Made by a program: the position numbers and the translations under genes. Below the pieces are notes generated by a model. The model saw nothing but the letters and a program-made list of their open reading frames with translations, did no database searches and was not told the DNA's origin. A stretch of DNA of 64,000 nucleotides from Enoplosus armatus (lineage: Eukaryota; Chordata; Actinopteri; Centrarchiformes; Enoplosidae): positions 25,084,741 through 25,148,740 of the forward strand of contig NC_092182.1 in the NCBI RefSeq assembly GCF_043641665.1, in the 5' to 3' direction. Numbering within the stretch: the first letter of the stretch is position 1; each line of letters opens with the position of its first letter. Shown here piece after piece: positions 1-12,663 of this stretch.

Positions 1-2087
1 CATCCCAAAAAAGAGGTCCAACAGTCAGATGATACAGGTTGTCAAAACGCCAACGGGTTAGCAAGATTATCTAAACCACTTGGACTGGAAGTTAATCGAA
101 AGCTAGCACACCTTTACAGGCCACCTTTTGTTTTCCTTTGTCTACAACCTGTATGACCGTCTGACTGCTCATGTATAAGGACGTAGCCCTTATACATAAG
201 GCCTCTGCATTTACTCCAGTGAGGTCAACGTTACTATCACTGATAGAACTGATGGTCAGAACCACCAAAATAAAAGCCAAGTTGTAATAAACTGTAGTAC
301 TTGTTATCAATCATCAGTTCTGACTCTGAAATGTATTCAGGCAATGAACAACAGCTGGCCTTCTGTAAATGAGACCCAAATGTATAAACAGTTAAGTGGA
401 CCATGTTAGTTAAAATCAGCAATTAAACCTGTGTGTTATAATCTATTAAACCTTAAATGTATTGTTAAAAGTATAGAAAACATAAGCATAAAACTGTCGA
501 AGTGGATTTAGACTCAATCTGTCATCAAGTTGAATGTTGGCTACAGTTTCACATCTGTATCCAGAGGTTTTTAAGTGTCTGCTCTGGATCAAGAAGTTGT
601 CTGAACTTCATTGTATCTTGATTTGCATGAAAGCAAAGAGTAAACAGGGCGCAGCCTCCTCAGCACAGAATACGTTTGCATCCAAGTCAGCGATTGGACA
701 ACCACCAACCGTAATTTGCATGAGAGCACGTTTGGACAACTACAGACTGTTCATGATGTTCATGAGCGACTGACCACAAGTTAGTGGTGATGGCCAATGG
801 CTGCAGTCTACAGTGTAGAGAAGTAAAAAAAAACACGCCCAGTTACGTGGCATCTGGGACAAGAAGCAGGTATTCTACAGACAATGAGTGGAATAATGTA
901 ATATTGAGCTTAATGTCATTTTTCAGCAGGATACAGCCAACAATTAGCAAAAGGCGTGGATGTTTCATCATAAAATATCACATTCTAGATGAAAACTGTC
1001 AGAGTGCCAAATTGTACAAAAGACATGCTTTGCGTAAGGTGTGGAAAACAAATAAAACAAATACCATTGCTTCCAAAACAACATTGATAAATATGAGCTA
1101 ATAATTCTAAAACAAATACACACAAGTGTATTGACACACGAGCTGCCCTACAGAACAATAAAGAATGTTACAACCTTTTCACTGTGTCACAATAAAAACA
1201 TGAGAGCAAAGGTCGTACTACAGCGACTGTGTCACTGTCAGTTTGTGGTTATTTACCAGAACCATAAGACCATGACGAGCTTCTATACAAGTTTTGAAGA
1301 TTTTGCAATTCTGTCAACCGAGTACTGTATCCACAGTGACTAATACAGGATGCTCATGGCTGTGTTCCTGTTATAAAACCTTTCCATGCCAACATGATCT
1401 GACATTACATTTTAGAAAGGTGTGCCCTGCGGTCAAATGAGGCAATAAAAAGATTAATGGCAAGTCTCATTGATAAGGATAACAGAGGAGCTTGTACCAC
1501 AGGACATCTCCAGTGAGAGGAAATTAATGATTAATCTGAAAGGGTTGTAAAACTTGATATGATTGACTTTAATTCAGTGTCACCAAAGCTGCCCAACTCA
1601 CCGGGGTCATCCTACAGATTCGTCACAAGGTTTTTTTTTTTTTGCTTTCCCTTTCTGAATGACAAGCTGTGTCTTACGGTACGTGTGCTTGGCCTGCTGA
1701 ATAGAGAGAAAGGACTGTAGTAGCGTGTAACTCAGTCTTTGTGGTTTGGAGTTTAATTTCACTCCTAGATGCCTGTAATTATTTGTAACTGATATCAGCC
1801 TGACGGTTTACTGGTCACTCTTCCTGTCATATTGGAGCTGTATTTGAGCTGTGTTAAGTTACCTGAATGGTCGCAGTTGCTCATGAACGTGCAATACAAA
1901 TAAACTTGTGTTGCTTTGCCTTGTCTTGCCTTAGCATAAGTATCCCCACTCTTATCAAAAAACGGCACTTGTGGGCATTTGTCTTGCTCTCCCGCCCTGA
2001 TCTACAATCAACATTGTCTCATTTGTTTACTCTTGCTACCACGATGTCACAATCAATTTGACAATGAAAAATCTCCAACTAGCACCT

Positions 2088-2124
2088 TTATTATTATTAT
2101 TATTATGATTATTATTGTTATTAT
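2088..2124. repeat. (TTA)n trinucleotide microsatellite
   Basis: About 37 bases of ATT/TTA units with two interruptions (a G at 2107 and a G at 2117). Simple sequence, no coding sense. Confidence 0.85.
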
Positions 2125-4557
2125 CAACTTGCTTTCCTGTCTCATCACTGTGCAAGTACCTGAGGAAAGGTCAACATGTACAACTGCCTCACAGCAGAAC
2201 ACTTAAAGCCTTGAGTGCTACCTTGTTATCCAGGCCAGACCACTTCATTTGATAGGAAAGTAAGCAGGATGTTTGGATCCTCAGAGCAGACTTCAGTGGC
2301 CATACTGAGTCATTTGGATGATGCAAAGTTGTCTTAAGGAATAAGTATGTGTGTGTTTGTTTGTCGTTTATTTGAGTGACGCATTTTTTTTTCATTGTGT
2401 AAAAGGCTGTGTGGATGTGTTTGCATGTGTGTGTGTGTTTATGGAGATCCTAAACAAATCGGGTCCTTGGTGCTTATATAACAGGCTGAGAAACAATGTC
2501 AAAGCATGGCAAATTATGTGCTCCACATCCGCCTGCCATGCTGTCTATATTTGTGTGTGTGTGTGTGTCTGTTTTGGCGTGTGAAATGCTCCTAAATGTG
2601 AATATACTTTCATGTTATAATGCCATAGAGTGCATTTATGTTATGACATACCCTCTCAACAGAACATTTATGTTGTAATAACTGAAGTTGGCATGGCACG
2701 GTATTTACAACAACAAGCGTTCATGTGTGATTATAACAACAAAAAGCACCCAAAGAGAAGACCCTGTGCCCTATATAGACATTGACAATGAGCCATTTAC
2801 ATGAATTGACACCTGTGGTTACTGGTTATCACTAGAAATGTATATTCTTGGCGTATTTCATTCTCCTTGTGGCAGCAGTACTTTCTCAACATTTGAATTA
2901 GTGAATTTAATTATATCCAAAATATCACTAACATACTGGGCAAATATATATAAATATATGTGAGGGGCAAATATATGCCCCTCGCATGTCTTTGCAAAGA
3001 TTACAGTTCATAGTGATGCAAGACGCCCCTTAGTTTTTTTACAAACATGGTTTGGTTGCCGGTGAGCTTGATAAACTTGCTGAGCAAGTCAGTAAATAAT
3101 GCACGCCATTTATACTCAAAGTACATCCTGTATATTGTAAATGTTGTGCTCTGAACTTGCTGACAGTATGTATCACGCGGTCTGTGGATTAACAGTCTTA
3201 AGTGCTAGATGAAAATAGGAGAAATGAGGGTGACAGTAAAGTAAATGATGCCATGTTTTATTTGTTTTGTCAACTGTCAAACTGAACTCATTTGCACAAC
3301 TGGATATTGGGAATATGTTTATGGTTTTTACTTTGATCAGCTAATGCTTGTAGGACCTCGCTTGGAAGGACTCAAGGTTAAAAACGTCCTTTTTAATAGT
3401 TATAGTAAAGGCTTCTGTTAGTTAATATTAGTATACGGTACTTTGTGGAGGCAACAATATGTGGGTATGACAACAGACAAAGTGGAGGTTGATTTCATTG
3501 GTTACAATTGAGCAGCATTTATTTGGACTCATCTTTACCTGCAGAATAAATAAAAAAAGACTCACTTCTTTTTTCTTTTTTCAGTTTTTCAGAAGGATGT
3601 AACATGCAGGTTCCAGTCCCCAGTTCCAACCCCCATGTGCAGTTGTCCCAACTGTGGCCTCTCTCAGGTCCTCAATCAGGGCGATCCATCTACTTGGGGC
3701 ATAGATCCAGAAGCCAGCCTCCCCTGCTTTAGAGCTAGTGTGAGGGGTGGTGAAAAGACCACTGCCTGTGGACCTGAGAGGTCTTGCTGGTTTGTATCTA
3801 ATGAGCATGTCTTTCATATTCTGAGGTGCAAGGTCGTTCAGACCTCGTATACAAGTACCAACATCTAAAAATCGATTCTAGTTTTTACGGAGAGCCCATG
3901 CATGATAACAATGATCATTTGTGCCCCTTCACTCCCTGAGTTCAAGTTCAAGTTCTGCGAGATCCTTCATGTTATTGTTTGCGAAAGGGGACATTTCCTT
4001 CAGGCATTTAAATCCAAAGATGGTAAAACGAGTTTGGGTGTTTACCCTGAAGCTTCAGCTAACCCTGCGTTTACATGGAGCTGTTACACAACAATACATT
4101 TGTTCTTTAGTTGGTTACACATATGCAATGTTTTCTGGTATGCTTCATTATAGGGTAAAATTAGCCTTGCCCCCTTCTTGTCATTGGAGCATCACTGTCA
4201 CTAACCAATATTTTACTAATATTTCAAACTTAATGCTGCTCTGGCCTCTTTTGATTGTATCTACGGGTTTCGAAGGTTGTGTATCACTTAAAACTAGTGC
4301 GAGTGTTACAAAGTGGGTGGGAACCATTTGTCCCCATTCACACCCTCACAAATCTCATAGACAATTCCACTTTCAGTTTGTAGCTGTCACAGCTCCAGAC
4401 AACTCCTTGTCATATATTAACTCTCCTGTCATTTCGGATCCAGTCTCCAGTCACTCAATTCTGCCCTGCAGTAACCTCTTACCTGTCAGTCCCCATCACC
4501 TGACCTGCACCTGTTTCCATCCTCAGCCGTGCAGTCTACGGCTACATTCGTAGCATG

Positions 4558-4857
4558 TAGTATGCAGTATGCAAATAAAAGCAAAAGCTGTCATACTGGT
4601 TCGGAAACAAATCTCCAGTATGCAACCCCATAATAAGCAACCAAGTTACTGAATCTTGGCTCATATTAGATCTACAAGGCTACTATAATACCTGCATGAT
4701 TATTACGTCCGCTTTCCAGAACAGAAACTGGCTAAGCCTGGCCGGGCATAGTGCAAATTCCTTGTAATGTATGTTACTTGGCAATAAACAGTTTCTGATT
4801 CTGATTCTGATTCTGCAAAATAAATCGATTTGACAGTCACACTCATACTGCATACTA
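4558..4857. repeat. Degraded element with inverted ends and an internal LINE-like 3' tail
   Basis: A 15-base motif (tagtatgcagtatgc, 4558-4572) recurs in inverted form at 4844-4857, so the ends can pair. Between them lies a stretch ending in ggcaataaa followed by about four TTCTGA units (4793-4815), the type of tail seen on teleost non-LTR retrotransposons. The simplest reading is a small inverted-repeat element that later received a LINE-type tail insertion. Family names cannot be given without a repeat library. Confidence 0.5.
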
Positions 4858-7620
4858 CTATGAAAAGCAGTGTGCAGTATGTAGTACATACCGCGTGCAG
4901 AATGTCCAGGATTCACCTCATGATTTCAACAAGCAACACTTCAGTAAAAACTTTATCTTTATCACTGGATTGTTATGTATCTCTATTTTTTCTACATTTC
5001 ATGAGCGATTAACGCTGCTTTGGCCTGTGAGCGACCGTGCCAGTTTCTTGGTTAACTTTAGCAACACATGGACACTGCCCATTTGCTGTGAATAGATAAG
5101 GCTTCATTGTGGGTGCATGTGGATGTCCTGAACCAGAGGGCATGTGGTGCGCAGGAGCATGAACTGGTAGCGGTAATGAACATCAAGAGCAAAAATATCT
5201 ATTTAAAAATGCCTTTCAAGAATTTATGTTCCTCAAATAGTTTAAGTTTGACAGTGTGCATGCAGTTTTAGTGCTGTTGAAATTCTTAGTACAAACATTT
5301 AAGCGATTCTGCATCAGAGAATCCTGTTTAACATCTCTTAATCTAGGTCTCTAAAAAGTATTTCTGGTTTTAGTCAAGAATTTATATATAAATACAGCCA
5401 GGTAGGTTTTGGTTCCTCTTAATACTACGGTATGATTTTATATATGCCTTTGAATCTGTTATGCTTACTCAGTAGGGGGCATTAGCCTCATTTCCTCATT
5501 TGTGCCTACCAAACCCACAACCTACATGTGGGAGGATAGTCTAGTTATAACATAAAGCCAGTGTAAACATAGTAGTGAGATAGTGTTTGAAAAATAATGG
5601 AGGGGTGACATTCTCTACCAGTGAAGGGCTCAAGATAAGATGTGGACATAAAGAGTTTTTAGAACAAAGGTCAACGCTAGCTGTCAACACATTGCCCCTA
5701 GAGATATAAATGGAATGAACTGGTCAAGTGAGAGAATTTTGGCCAGTAACTTTCCATCACAGTCTCAGTCAAATGCTTCTCAAAACTGCCTATAAGTGAA
5801 CAAGCAAAGCAATTTAGTAAAAGCCAAGAGGCCGAAAGGTGGTTGATTATTGAAATACAGTCGAATTAGAGCAAAAATCAAACATCTGGTACACAAATTT
5901 GTGTTACACCTGGGGAAATGTATCATCATCAAATCATTTATACCTTAGTTTGAAAAAGGTAAACATACCCAAAATGTCCATACACATGACTAAGGTAGGT
6001 CAGCTGAGCCAGACACTTTGGGTCATTTTTATGTGCCTTCCCTGTCGTTTGAATATAGTATCAGATATGTAAACAAGCCTTGTGCTTGTCCTTTTCCTCA
6101 TCAGACATTTTGCCAGCCGCAGCATTACCATGTGTGTCTAAGTATTCAAATCATTCACCTACTCTTTTCAACAGGTTATTTCCTTGGTAACCGAAAAATG
6201 CTCACAAAGCAAAATAGGCAGCAGGGGAATAAATTCATGCTTTCAGCTAAAAGTCTATTTTCAAGTTGACCTTCTACCCTCTGATTGTTCTACTCTTTCA
6301 TGCACCAATTACAAAGTTGATTTGTTTTGAAAGGGGACACGTTTGTTAAGTTTTTGAATGCCTGCATGTCTTACTTTCAAGGAGGCCTCGAGAGTAAACT
6401 TTTGGATCCCCAGCCGATATGGCTGTTATTATAAAGTGATTAACAAGTCTGAATTTCCACCGGCCTAAAACGTTTCCTTGAAGTAAACAAGGTAAGGAGT
6501 CACTGCATGCATTTCAGCACATTTGTTGTTGAGCATAAATGTGCTCAGTGACTTTAATGGCATACTGCCTCTTAGAATTTGAAATGTATTATTGTTAGGA
6601 TTCATCCCCTGAGGATCATTGTTATTCTGAGCTTATTTCATTGAAATGATACCTTGTCATGGTCAAAGAGAAAATATGACCCCATAGTGGGTGCTGGAGA
6701 AAGGTTACAGGGTCAGCCTCTCTGATCATCCTCTACGGACCATAAATATTTATTCCAAACTGTAGTGTGCCTGCAATATATCTTATTAAGACTGTCGGCA
6801 AATATTACAGCAAAACCACACATTCGCCAGGAAATATACAGTAATGTATGTTGAGACAATGCACTGAAAACACAGAGTAAAACACAGTAAGATCCTAAAG
6901 GAATGATTGTGTACAAACAACCTACAGTGTGATGAGATTAGTGTAAATGTACTATTAAGTGCATTAGAGACACAAGATGCCATAGGAGTATTAAAGCAAT
7001 ACTACAGTCACCATTAAAAACCATTAAACTCATTTAGAACCATGGACAGAATCTGCATAGGAATATTATAGTGGCATCGAGACACTGACAGATCAATTGT
7101 GCAGTAAGGCCCATTAAGCCCTTATAGAAATTTACCATGGGTGGACAAAATAACAGGAACACCTGACCTCCAATAGAATAACGCTGCAATAAACACTGTG
7201 GCATCGAGTTTTGAATTTGTGGTGTTGGATTGCATTATACTACTTCTACTGTAGTATATTATATACTATACTGTAAGGTGTTGCTATTTTATCTGCTCGT
7301 AGTAGGCCTTAAGGTGGTATTAAAGTTTCTAAAGACCTAATAGTTATACTGTAGCCTGTAGCCATTCAAAAGAAGAAAAAACAATCCTTAAGTTAATCAT
7401 AAACCCTCTGCAGAATATCTGTAGTGATACCACAGGCGGTAAAATACTAATAATATATATTGAATAATACAATACAAAACAAAGTCGAAACACACATTAT
7501 TATTTCAGTGAGAATCAGAGCTGCTGCTGTTACTCTGTGGGGAGAATCAGCTGTATGGGCTCCCCACACCATGTGCCTTTATTTCCACCGCCGCGTGCAC
7601 TCCAGGAGGCACGCGCGTAC

Positions 7621-7649
7621 GGGGGGAGGGGGGGGGGGGGGGGGGGGGG
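7621..7649 (+). repeat. Guanine homopolymer run
   Basis: Six G, one A, then 22 consecutive G. The run sits in a locally CpG-rich patch about 850 bp upstream of the candidate slc6a6 first exon. It could form a G-quadruplex. Homopolymers of this length are also prone to assembly error, so the exact length should not be trusted. Confidence 0.9.
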
Positions 7650-8215
7650 TTGACGGGAGCGTGCCTGAGAGTCAGAGCGTGTGCCCGTGAGAGCCAGTTA
7701 AGATACCAACCAACCAACTCGTGAAATGGGCAGGGGGAACTGCCACTTTAATGCTCCTTAATGCTGCATTAGGGTGCTGCTCGTAAATCTCCACTTCAGA
7801 ATTTGAAAACTGAAAACGTTTCTGTATCACTTAGCGGAGCCTTTAAACGCTTATGGTTGGCAGTTAATATAAAATGGGCTTGGAACAGAGCTACTTTATG
7901 GCAGAATGATAAGTAGAAAAAGTGCCCGAGGCATGTTTATGTTTCAAGTTTCATCCTGGCATCTGTTGACTTTGGACATTTCACACAGAGGTACAACTTT
8001 AAAGCAACAAAAGTGTTATGTCGGTGTTGAAATCTTTATATTCTTTGTTATTGCGTTTTAACTTTAGTTAAAACCTTTAAAATTGTCACGAACAACAATT
8101 CCTGTTGGCTGCTGTGAGAAAACAGAAAGCAAGAATCCTAGAATAGCCTTCCAAATTAAAAAAAAAACAAAAAACTCTGGAAATAGAAAACATTTTGGAG
8201 ATCATCCAGTGGATT

Positions 8216-8226
8216 TGGAAAGACGC
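8216..8226 (+). promoter_or_regulatory. Tonicity-response element (TonE/ORE) match
   Basis: TGGAAAGACGC fits the TonEBP/NFAT5 consensus TGGAAANNYNY at every constrained position. It lies about 250 bp upstream of the candidate first exon of slc6a6. Mammalian TauT is transcriptionally induced by hypertonicity through a TonE in its promoter, so the position suits a taurine osmolyte transporter. A single match of this degeneracy would be weak, but a second occurs 150 bp downstream. Confidence 0.5.
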
Positions 8227-8365
8227 ACCGATCGTCACAGTTTGCATCCACTTTCTACTGCTTTCGCAAGTGTAACGGCGCACTTGAAAGAATTCCGAGG
8301 TTGTCTGCGGGCCCTGAAGGCGTCAGACACACAGCTCTCCTGTTGCTCTGAGAGGAGGCAGGCCG

Positions 8366-8376
8366 GTGATTTTCCA
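8366..8376 (-). promoter_or_regulatory. Second tonicity-response element match, opposite strand
   Basis: The complement reads TGGAAAATCAC, again a full match to TGGAAANNYNY. It is about 60 bp upstream of a TATA-like motif. It pairs with the 8216-8226 site in a short interval just before the candidate transcription start. Confidence 0.5.
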
Positions 8377-8433
8377 CTGCCGCTGATGTCTCCGGTCCCC
8401 CCGTTTTAAGAGACAAAGGTCAGAAAGAGAGGC

Positions 8434-8440
8434 TTATAAG
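8434..8440 (+). promoter_or_regulatory. TATA-like box of slc6a6
   Basis: TTATAAG at 8434-8440, with a second AT-rich candidate (taaaatatag, 8446-8455). Either would place a start near 8465-8485, just before the CpG-containing leader that ends in a good splice donor at 8584/8585. No transcript data are available here. Confidence 0.35.
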
Positions 8441-8469
8441 CAGGCTAAAATATAGGCTACCGACGCATC

Positions 8470-8584
8470 CAGCCCTCAGTCGCTCTCGCGGACACAGGAG
8501 GACACGGACAAGACGAAACAAGGGACCGCGCTCAAAGGACATTAAAAGGACAAAATAATATACAAAATCACATCAACAGAACAG
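8470..8584 (+). other. slc6a6: Candidate non-coding first exon of slc6a6 (5' UTR)
   Basis: The interval is purine-rich with several CpGs, lacks an ATG, and ends acag|gtaacg, a standard donor. The first coding exon begins only one base before its ATG, so the leader must come from an upstream exon. If this exon is joined to 19034, the start context becomes cagaATGG, with A at -3 and G at +4, a strong vertebrate Kozak context. The 5' boundary is inferred from the TATA-like box and is approximate. Other leader exons in intron 1 are possible. Confidence 0.45.
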
Positions 8585-9379
8585 GTAACGGAAAAAACCA
8601 CACATCATCGTTGCACACCTTCAAAGCATGCCTGGGGGGTTGACTGCGCTGCTCTCAGTCTTTTTCTTATGATTTTTATTAGAATTATGGTTTTTATGCG
8701 TTTGTGTGTATCTGTGTTGTGTTTGAATGGGAGTAGGTTTTTTTTTCTTTTTTTTTCTGCAAGCCATCAAGAGCAATTAAGAGGAGTTGATGTGCATTTA
8801 TAGGTGGAAAAATCAATTAGCAGTGTTTTGTTGTGTTTATTGGTGTTTTTTCTATGGCTGCTAGTGTGAATGCAGGGATGTGTTTCCTGGTGAAAGCTTG
8901 GTGGGGAAGCTGCGATGTAGATTTGGAGAAAGGCAGTTATCTCTATGTTATTTATGCGCTCAGGAAGGATCCCTGGTGGATTTGCATTTTTTAATATCTT
9001 TAAATGAAACATGATCAAGGTCGATCCTTTAAAATGTGTGTTTGTCTGTGTTTCCTTGCGTTAGGTGTAGACTATCTTCCACATGCGTGCTTCAAATGCT
9101 TTTTAAGGGATCTTTTATTTTTAATTTTCTTTTCTTTTTCGTTTTTCTGTATAGGTTAGGATGTCGAGCAGTCATTTTTTTTAGACTTTCAGGTCTTCAA
9201 TGTTTATTTTCTTTTTATATACACAGACATACAGCCATTGTCTTATTATTTTTTTTTTCATTTTTACATCTGCGTTGGGATTAGATTTGTAGGCTATTCG
9301 AGCGAAAATAAATAGTCACGTAATATATTTCGGCCTCGTTTCATTGCCTCTATGATTTAATTCCGTTATTGAGCTGTGT

Positions 9380-9480
9380 CAGAAAGGGGAAGTGAGGCGC
9401 TCAGAGCGGCGAGAAGGCGGAGATGCTCGTCAGCCGCACGTTGCACATCGTGCGCTGCTTCTCCAAACCACGAGTCTCCG
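9380..9480 (+). promoter_or_regulatory. CpG-rich block inside intron 1
   Basis: CpG density is clearly raised relative to the surroundings (for example ggcgctcagagcggcgag and the cgtcagccgcacg region), followed directly by a CT-rich tract. This could be an alternative promoter or enhancer for slc6a6, whose mammalian homologue has several transcript starts. No TATA box or clear donor was identified, so this is inference from base composition. Confidence 0.3.
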
Positions 9481-9486
9481 CTCGCA

Positions 9487-9608
9487 CTCTCTCTCTCTCT
9501 GCTTCTGCTCACATGTCTCTCTGCCTCTCTCTCTCTCTGTTTCCACCCTCTCTCATAGTCTCTCTACCTTTTTGTCTCGCTTCCTCTTTTCCTCTCTCTC
9601 TCTCTCCG
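9487..9608 (+). repeat. Pyrimidine-rich (CT)n tract
   Basis: Imperfect TCTC repeats interrupted by short other sequence. Short apparent reading frames here are low complexity and not genes. Confidence 0.75.
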
Positions 9609-11966
9609 TCGGATCTCTTGGTTTAATTTGGTATTTTTGTTGAAAAGCCCCAGTGATCAACCACCTGCTGTGAGCGCAAAGAGGAGATTTTGAAATACGT
9701 TTAGAGCTTCGTTTTAAAATGCAGACAACCTGCAGTTAATGTATGTTTTGGTTGTTGACACCGCAGAGGTCGTACGGCCAGTTTCCAACATCTAGTTTAC
9801 CTTAAATGTCTAATGCATGCATCTTTTTTTGAAACGCAGCTCTGCATAAAGTTTCGATTTGTCTTCATAATTATGGTTGCTGTGCTGGGTGTCTGTTAGA
9901 GGTGTCTATTGAGTCTATATGTGGCTCCCATATGTCTTGTAATAGCTGAAAAAAAATAAAAAAAGAGCAGCAAAGTTTCTTGAGTAGGGTTGGGTGGTGA
10001 TAGCAGTTAGCTGGTTTCAGTTTGGATCAGTTTCAACTCTGGAAATTTACCCGGACTTGTTTGTGTCGAACAGTCTAACAAGCCTCTAATGGAATTTTTT
10101 AAAATCAGCACTGTAAAAAAAAAAGATGAAGACATGCAATCTACATCGCTAAACTTGAGTCTTTGAACATCATCATCATTTTTGAATTAGAGATCATTTT
10201 TTTTTTAAGTTTCAAGTTTAAGCTTGAATAGATTCGATAAACTGTTTCGAAACTGGATTAAGAGTTAACACAATGCTATCAAACTCCGAATGGTTTCGAG
10301 GATGACCATGTTTGGTGTCAAAGTATGGTTAGACTGTTATGCGCTTTTGAATTTGATACTTTTATTTTTTATTTACAGCTGTCAATTGCTGGTATAATAA
10401 GGATTCAGCGTTTTGTCCAGAATTGTACATTTTGCAGGACGGAAAATCCCTTGAAACAGCATTTAGACCACCATGGGACATTAAAGCTCTCGGCTGAAAC
10501 CCAGAGTGAAGAATTTCTCCTTGGTTAGCAGCTTTTTAAGATATGGTGACCAACCACACTTTGTCAGCATTTGAGGGTAGAAGGTGACAGAAAAAAATTC
10601 AGAAAAATGAAGCGTAACATCACTTTTTGGGACTGTTTCATTGTAACCGTAGTTGGGGTGGGACCTCCAATGCTTTTGAGCTGGATGACACTGACCGGCT
10701 GATTAACTGGTATACAGGTCCTACCTTGGTCACTACTACGCAGACCCAAAGCTGAGTGTGAAAGAGAAAGCTCCTGGCCCCGAGTCCTCGTCGAGCCGAT
10801 GTGTGACACTCTTTTGAATTGGCCTCTGTGAACTCAGGATAGCATCAGAGCTCTCGGAGACTCACCTCAGCGTTGACTATAATGCTCTCTGTGTCTTTTG
10901 GTGAGTCAGCATCTGATCTGGTTAACTTCCTGTATATCTGCGCACAAGCTTGAGCTTGAACGTGTGTGTGCCGTGACGCGACACACTCGAGCAGGTTGAT
11001 GGGAATTGATCAGAAGAGTGTAATGAGTCAGTGATCGAAACGCTCTGATGCATTTTAAGGTTGCATGATCCAAGATTTAAGGTAGTAATCCTCAAGGTCC
11101 TTGGATTTCTTTTTGGAGGGAGTCCTAGCTTCTGTAGGTGGTGCACTTTCTCTTGCTGCTCAGCCTGTCGCTGCTCATGTCAAGTTCTTAACCAGTTCTT
11201 AATGTGATTATGGAAAAAAAGGCATCACTTCAACACCTGAAATGCATCACTTCCTGTGTGCCACAGGGTATTTCATGGGGAAAGTATCCAGTTGCATGTT
11301 TAACGTTTTAACAGCTTTCATGGACTGGGTAGATTTGACAGCTGTTGTGTTAAACCAAATGGACATTTATTTAAGGGAAAATGTATTGGAATTTAGTTCA
11401 GTAGTTCCTGTCAGTCTGTTAAAGCAGCTGCTATATTAACAGCAGGCTTGTTTGCTGTTAAATCATTTATTAAGTTAGTAACCTGAGGTTAGTGGAATGT
11501 GTGTGTTGGTGAAATCTCCGCCACAGGCACGACTGCCTTCCCAGAGAAGTTTCTACGAATGAAAACTGAGAGAGGGAAGAGAGAGCCAACAGTGACACAG
11601 CGAATGAAAACATCACGCAGTTTCGCTGCTGTCAAACTTTTATGACAGTGTGTCCTTGACTTCAGCTCTGGCCGGACCTTCACTGTTACTGTACATATTA
11701 ACCAGCATGAGCCACTGACCCACATACGCTCATGTTAGTACACAACATCTTCAATGTCATTAGGGCTGCCCCGTTAATCTTGTATGATTTTGTGTAATTG
11801 TGGTGTAGTTGCAGTTTGAACAGCTAATAATCGTGGTCGGCACATTTGAAAGATTTCATTTACCTGCTGGAGGTGAAAGCAGTAAAAATGTTGACTTACA
11901 GCCTGCTGTCATGGGATAATGGAAGCCAATCAATCTGATGGAAGGTGAGTGGCAGACTGTGACGGA

Positions 11967-11986
11967 CCAGCGCCCCCTTGTGGTCA
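11967..11986 (-). promoter_or_regulatory. CTCF-like motif
   Basis: The complement reads TGACCACAAGGGGGCGCTGG, very close to the vertebrate CTCF core (CCASYAGRKGGCRS), with one departure in the core. It sits in intron 1 of slc6a6. Similar strings occur within fish repeats, so binding is uncertain. Confidence 0.35.
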
Positions 11987-12663
11987 TCAGACCCATTTAC
12001 CAATGGATGATGGATATGGTGGATGAACTCTGCATCAAAAATGATTTATCAGAACAACCAGAAATGCAAAGTAGCAAGCAGAAGCAATTCAATTAAAGGT
12101 CTCATGATGCTCAAAGTTTGAGCATCTACAGTTCCATGACAACTGAGCAAACTGAGCTGCTGCTGAACAACGTGTAATATGTCGAAAAGCGAGTGGGTGG
12201 ATTTTTGGTTGACATGAGGGATATGTTGGATATTTTCAAACTCTTTCTGAAAAAAAATGTAGATCATTACAGCAACCAGAAGGTGGAAGTAGCAACTTTC
12301 AAATGAAAGATTTCTGGAAAGTTTGAGCTTATCTGCTGATGAAGACTGTGTGTGATGTGGTCAAAAACTCCACAACAAGCGAGTCAGTCTTCTCTGACTT
12401 CTCAGTTTGGTCAGTCAGTCAGTGAAGAAACTCTGTCGCTCTGCTCTGGGGGCAGGGATCGTGCCAATAAAGATGCTCCCATTAAACACAAGTGATGTTT
12501 ACACTGTGTAATATTTATGAAAAATTGCCAACCTCAATCCTGATGTGCAGAATTTTTGTTTGATTATAGCATCTTTCAAGAAAGACAATCCCGGTGAAAG
12601 TAGCTGCAGTATGTGCGACTATCAGCGGTGGGTGATGTCGTTACAGTGTCATTCTCTACGCCA

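Larger units (their letters stand above)
1..8200. other. Upstream intergenic DNA, no supportable gene
   Basis: This AT-rich stretch has no open frame with a recognisable domain and no exon chain with splice junctions. It contains a short TTA repeat, GT-rich patches near 2350-2580, a degraded repeat cluster around 4.55-4.87 kb, and a long guanine run at 7.6 kb. Sequence at 3780-3885 faintly resembles degraded interspersed repeats common in fish, but the class could not be assigned. The stretch is read as 5' flanking DNA of slc6a6. A distant exon of an unknown gene cannot be excluded by eye. Confidence 0.6.

Noticed and set aside
3921..4553. Longest simple open frame in the window, 210 codons, + strand
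   Set aside because: No recognisable domain, ordinary intergenic composition, ends inside a degraded repeat and lacks splice or promoter context. A protein search would settle it.
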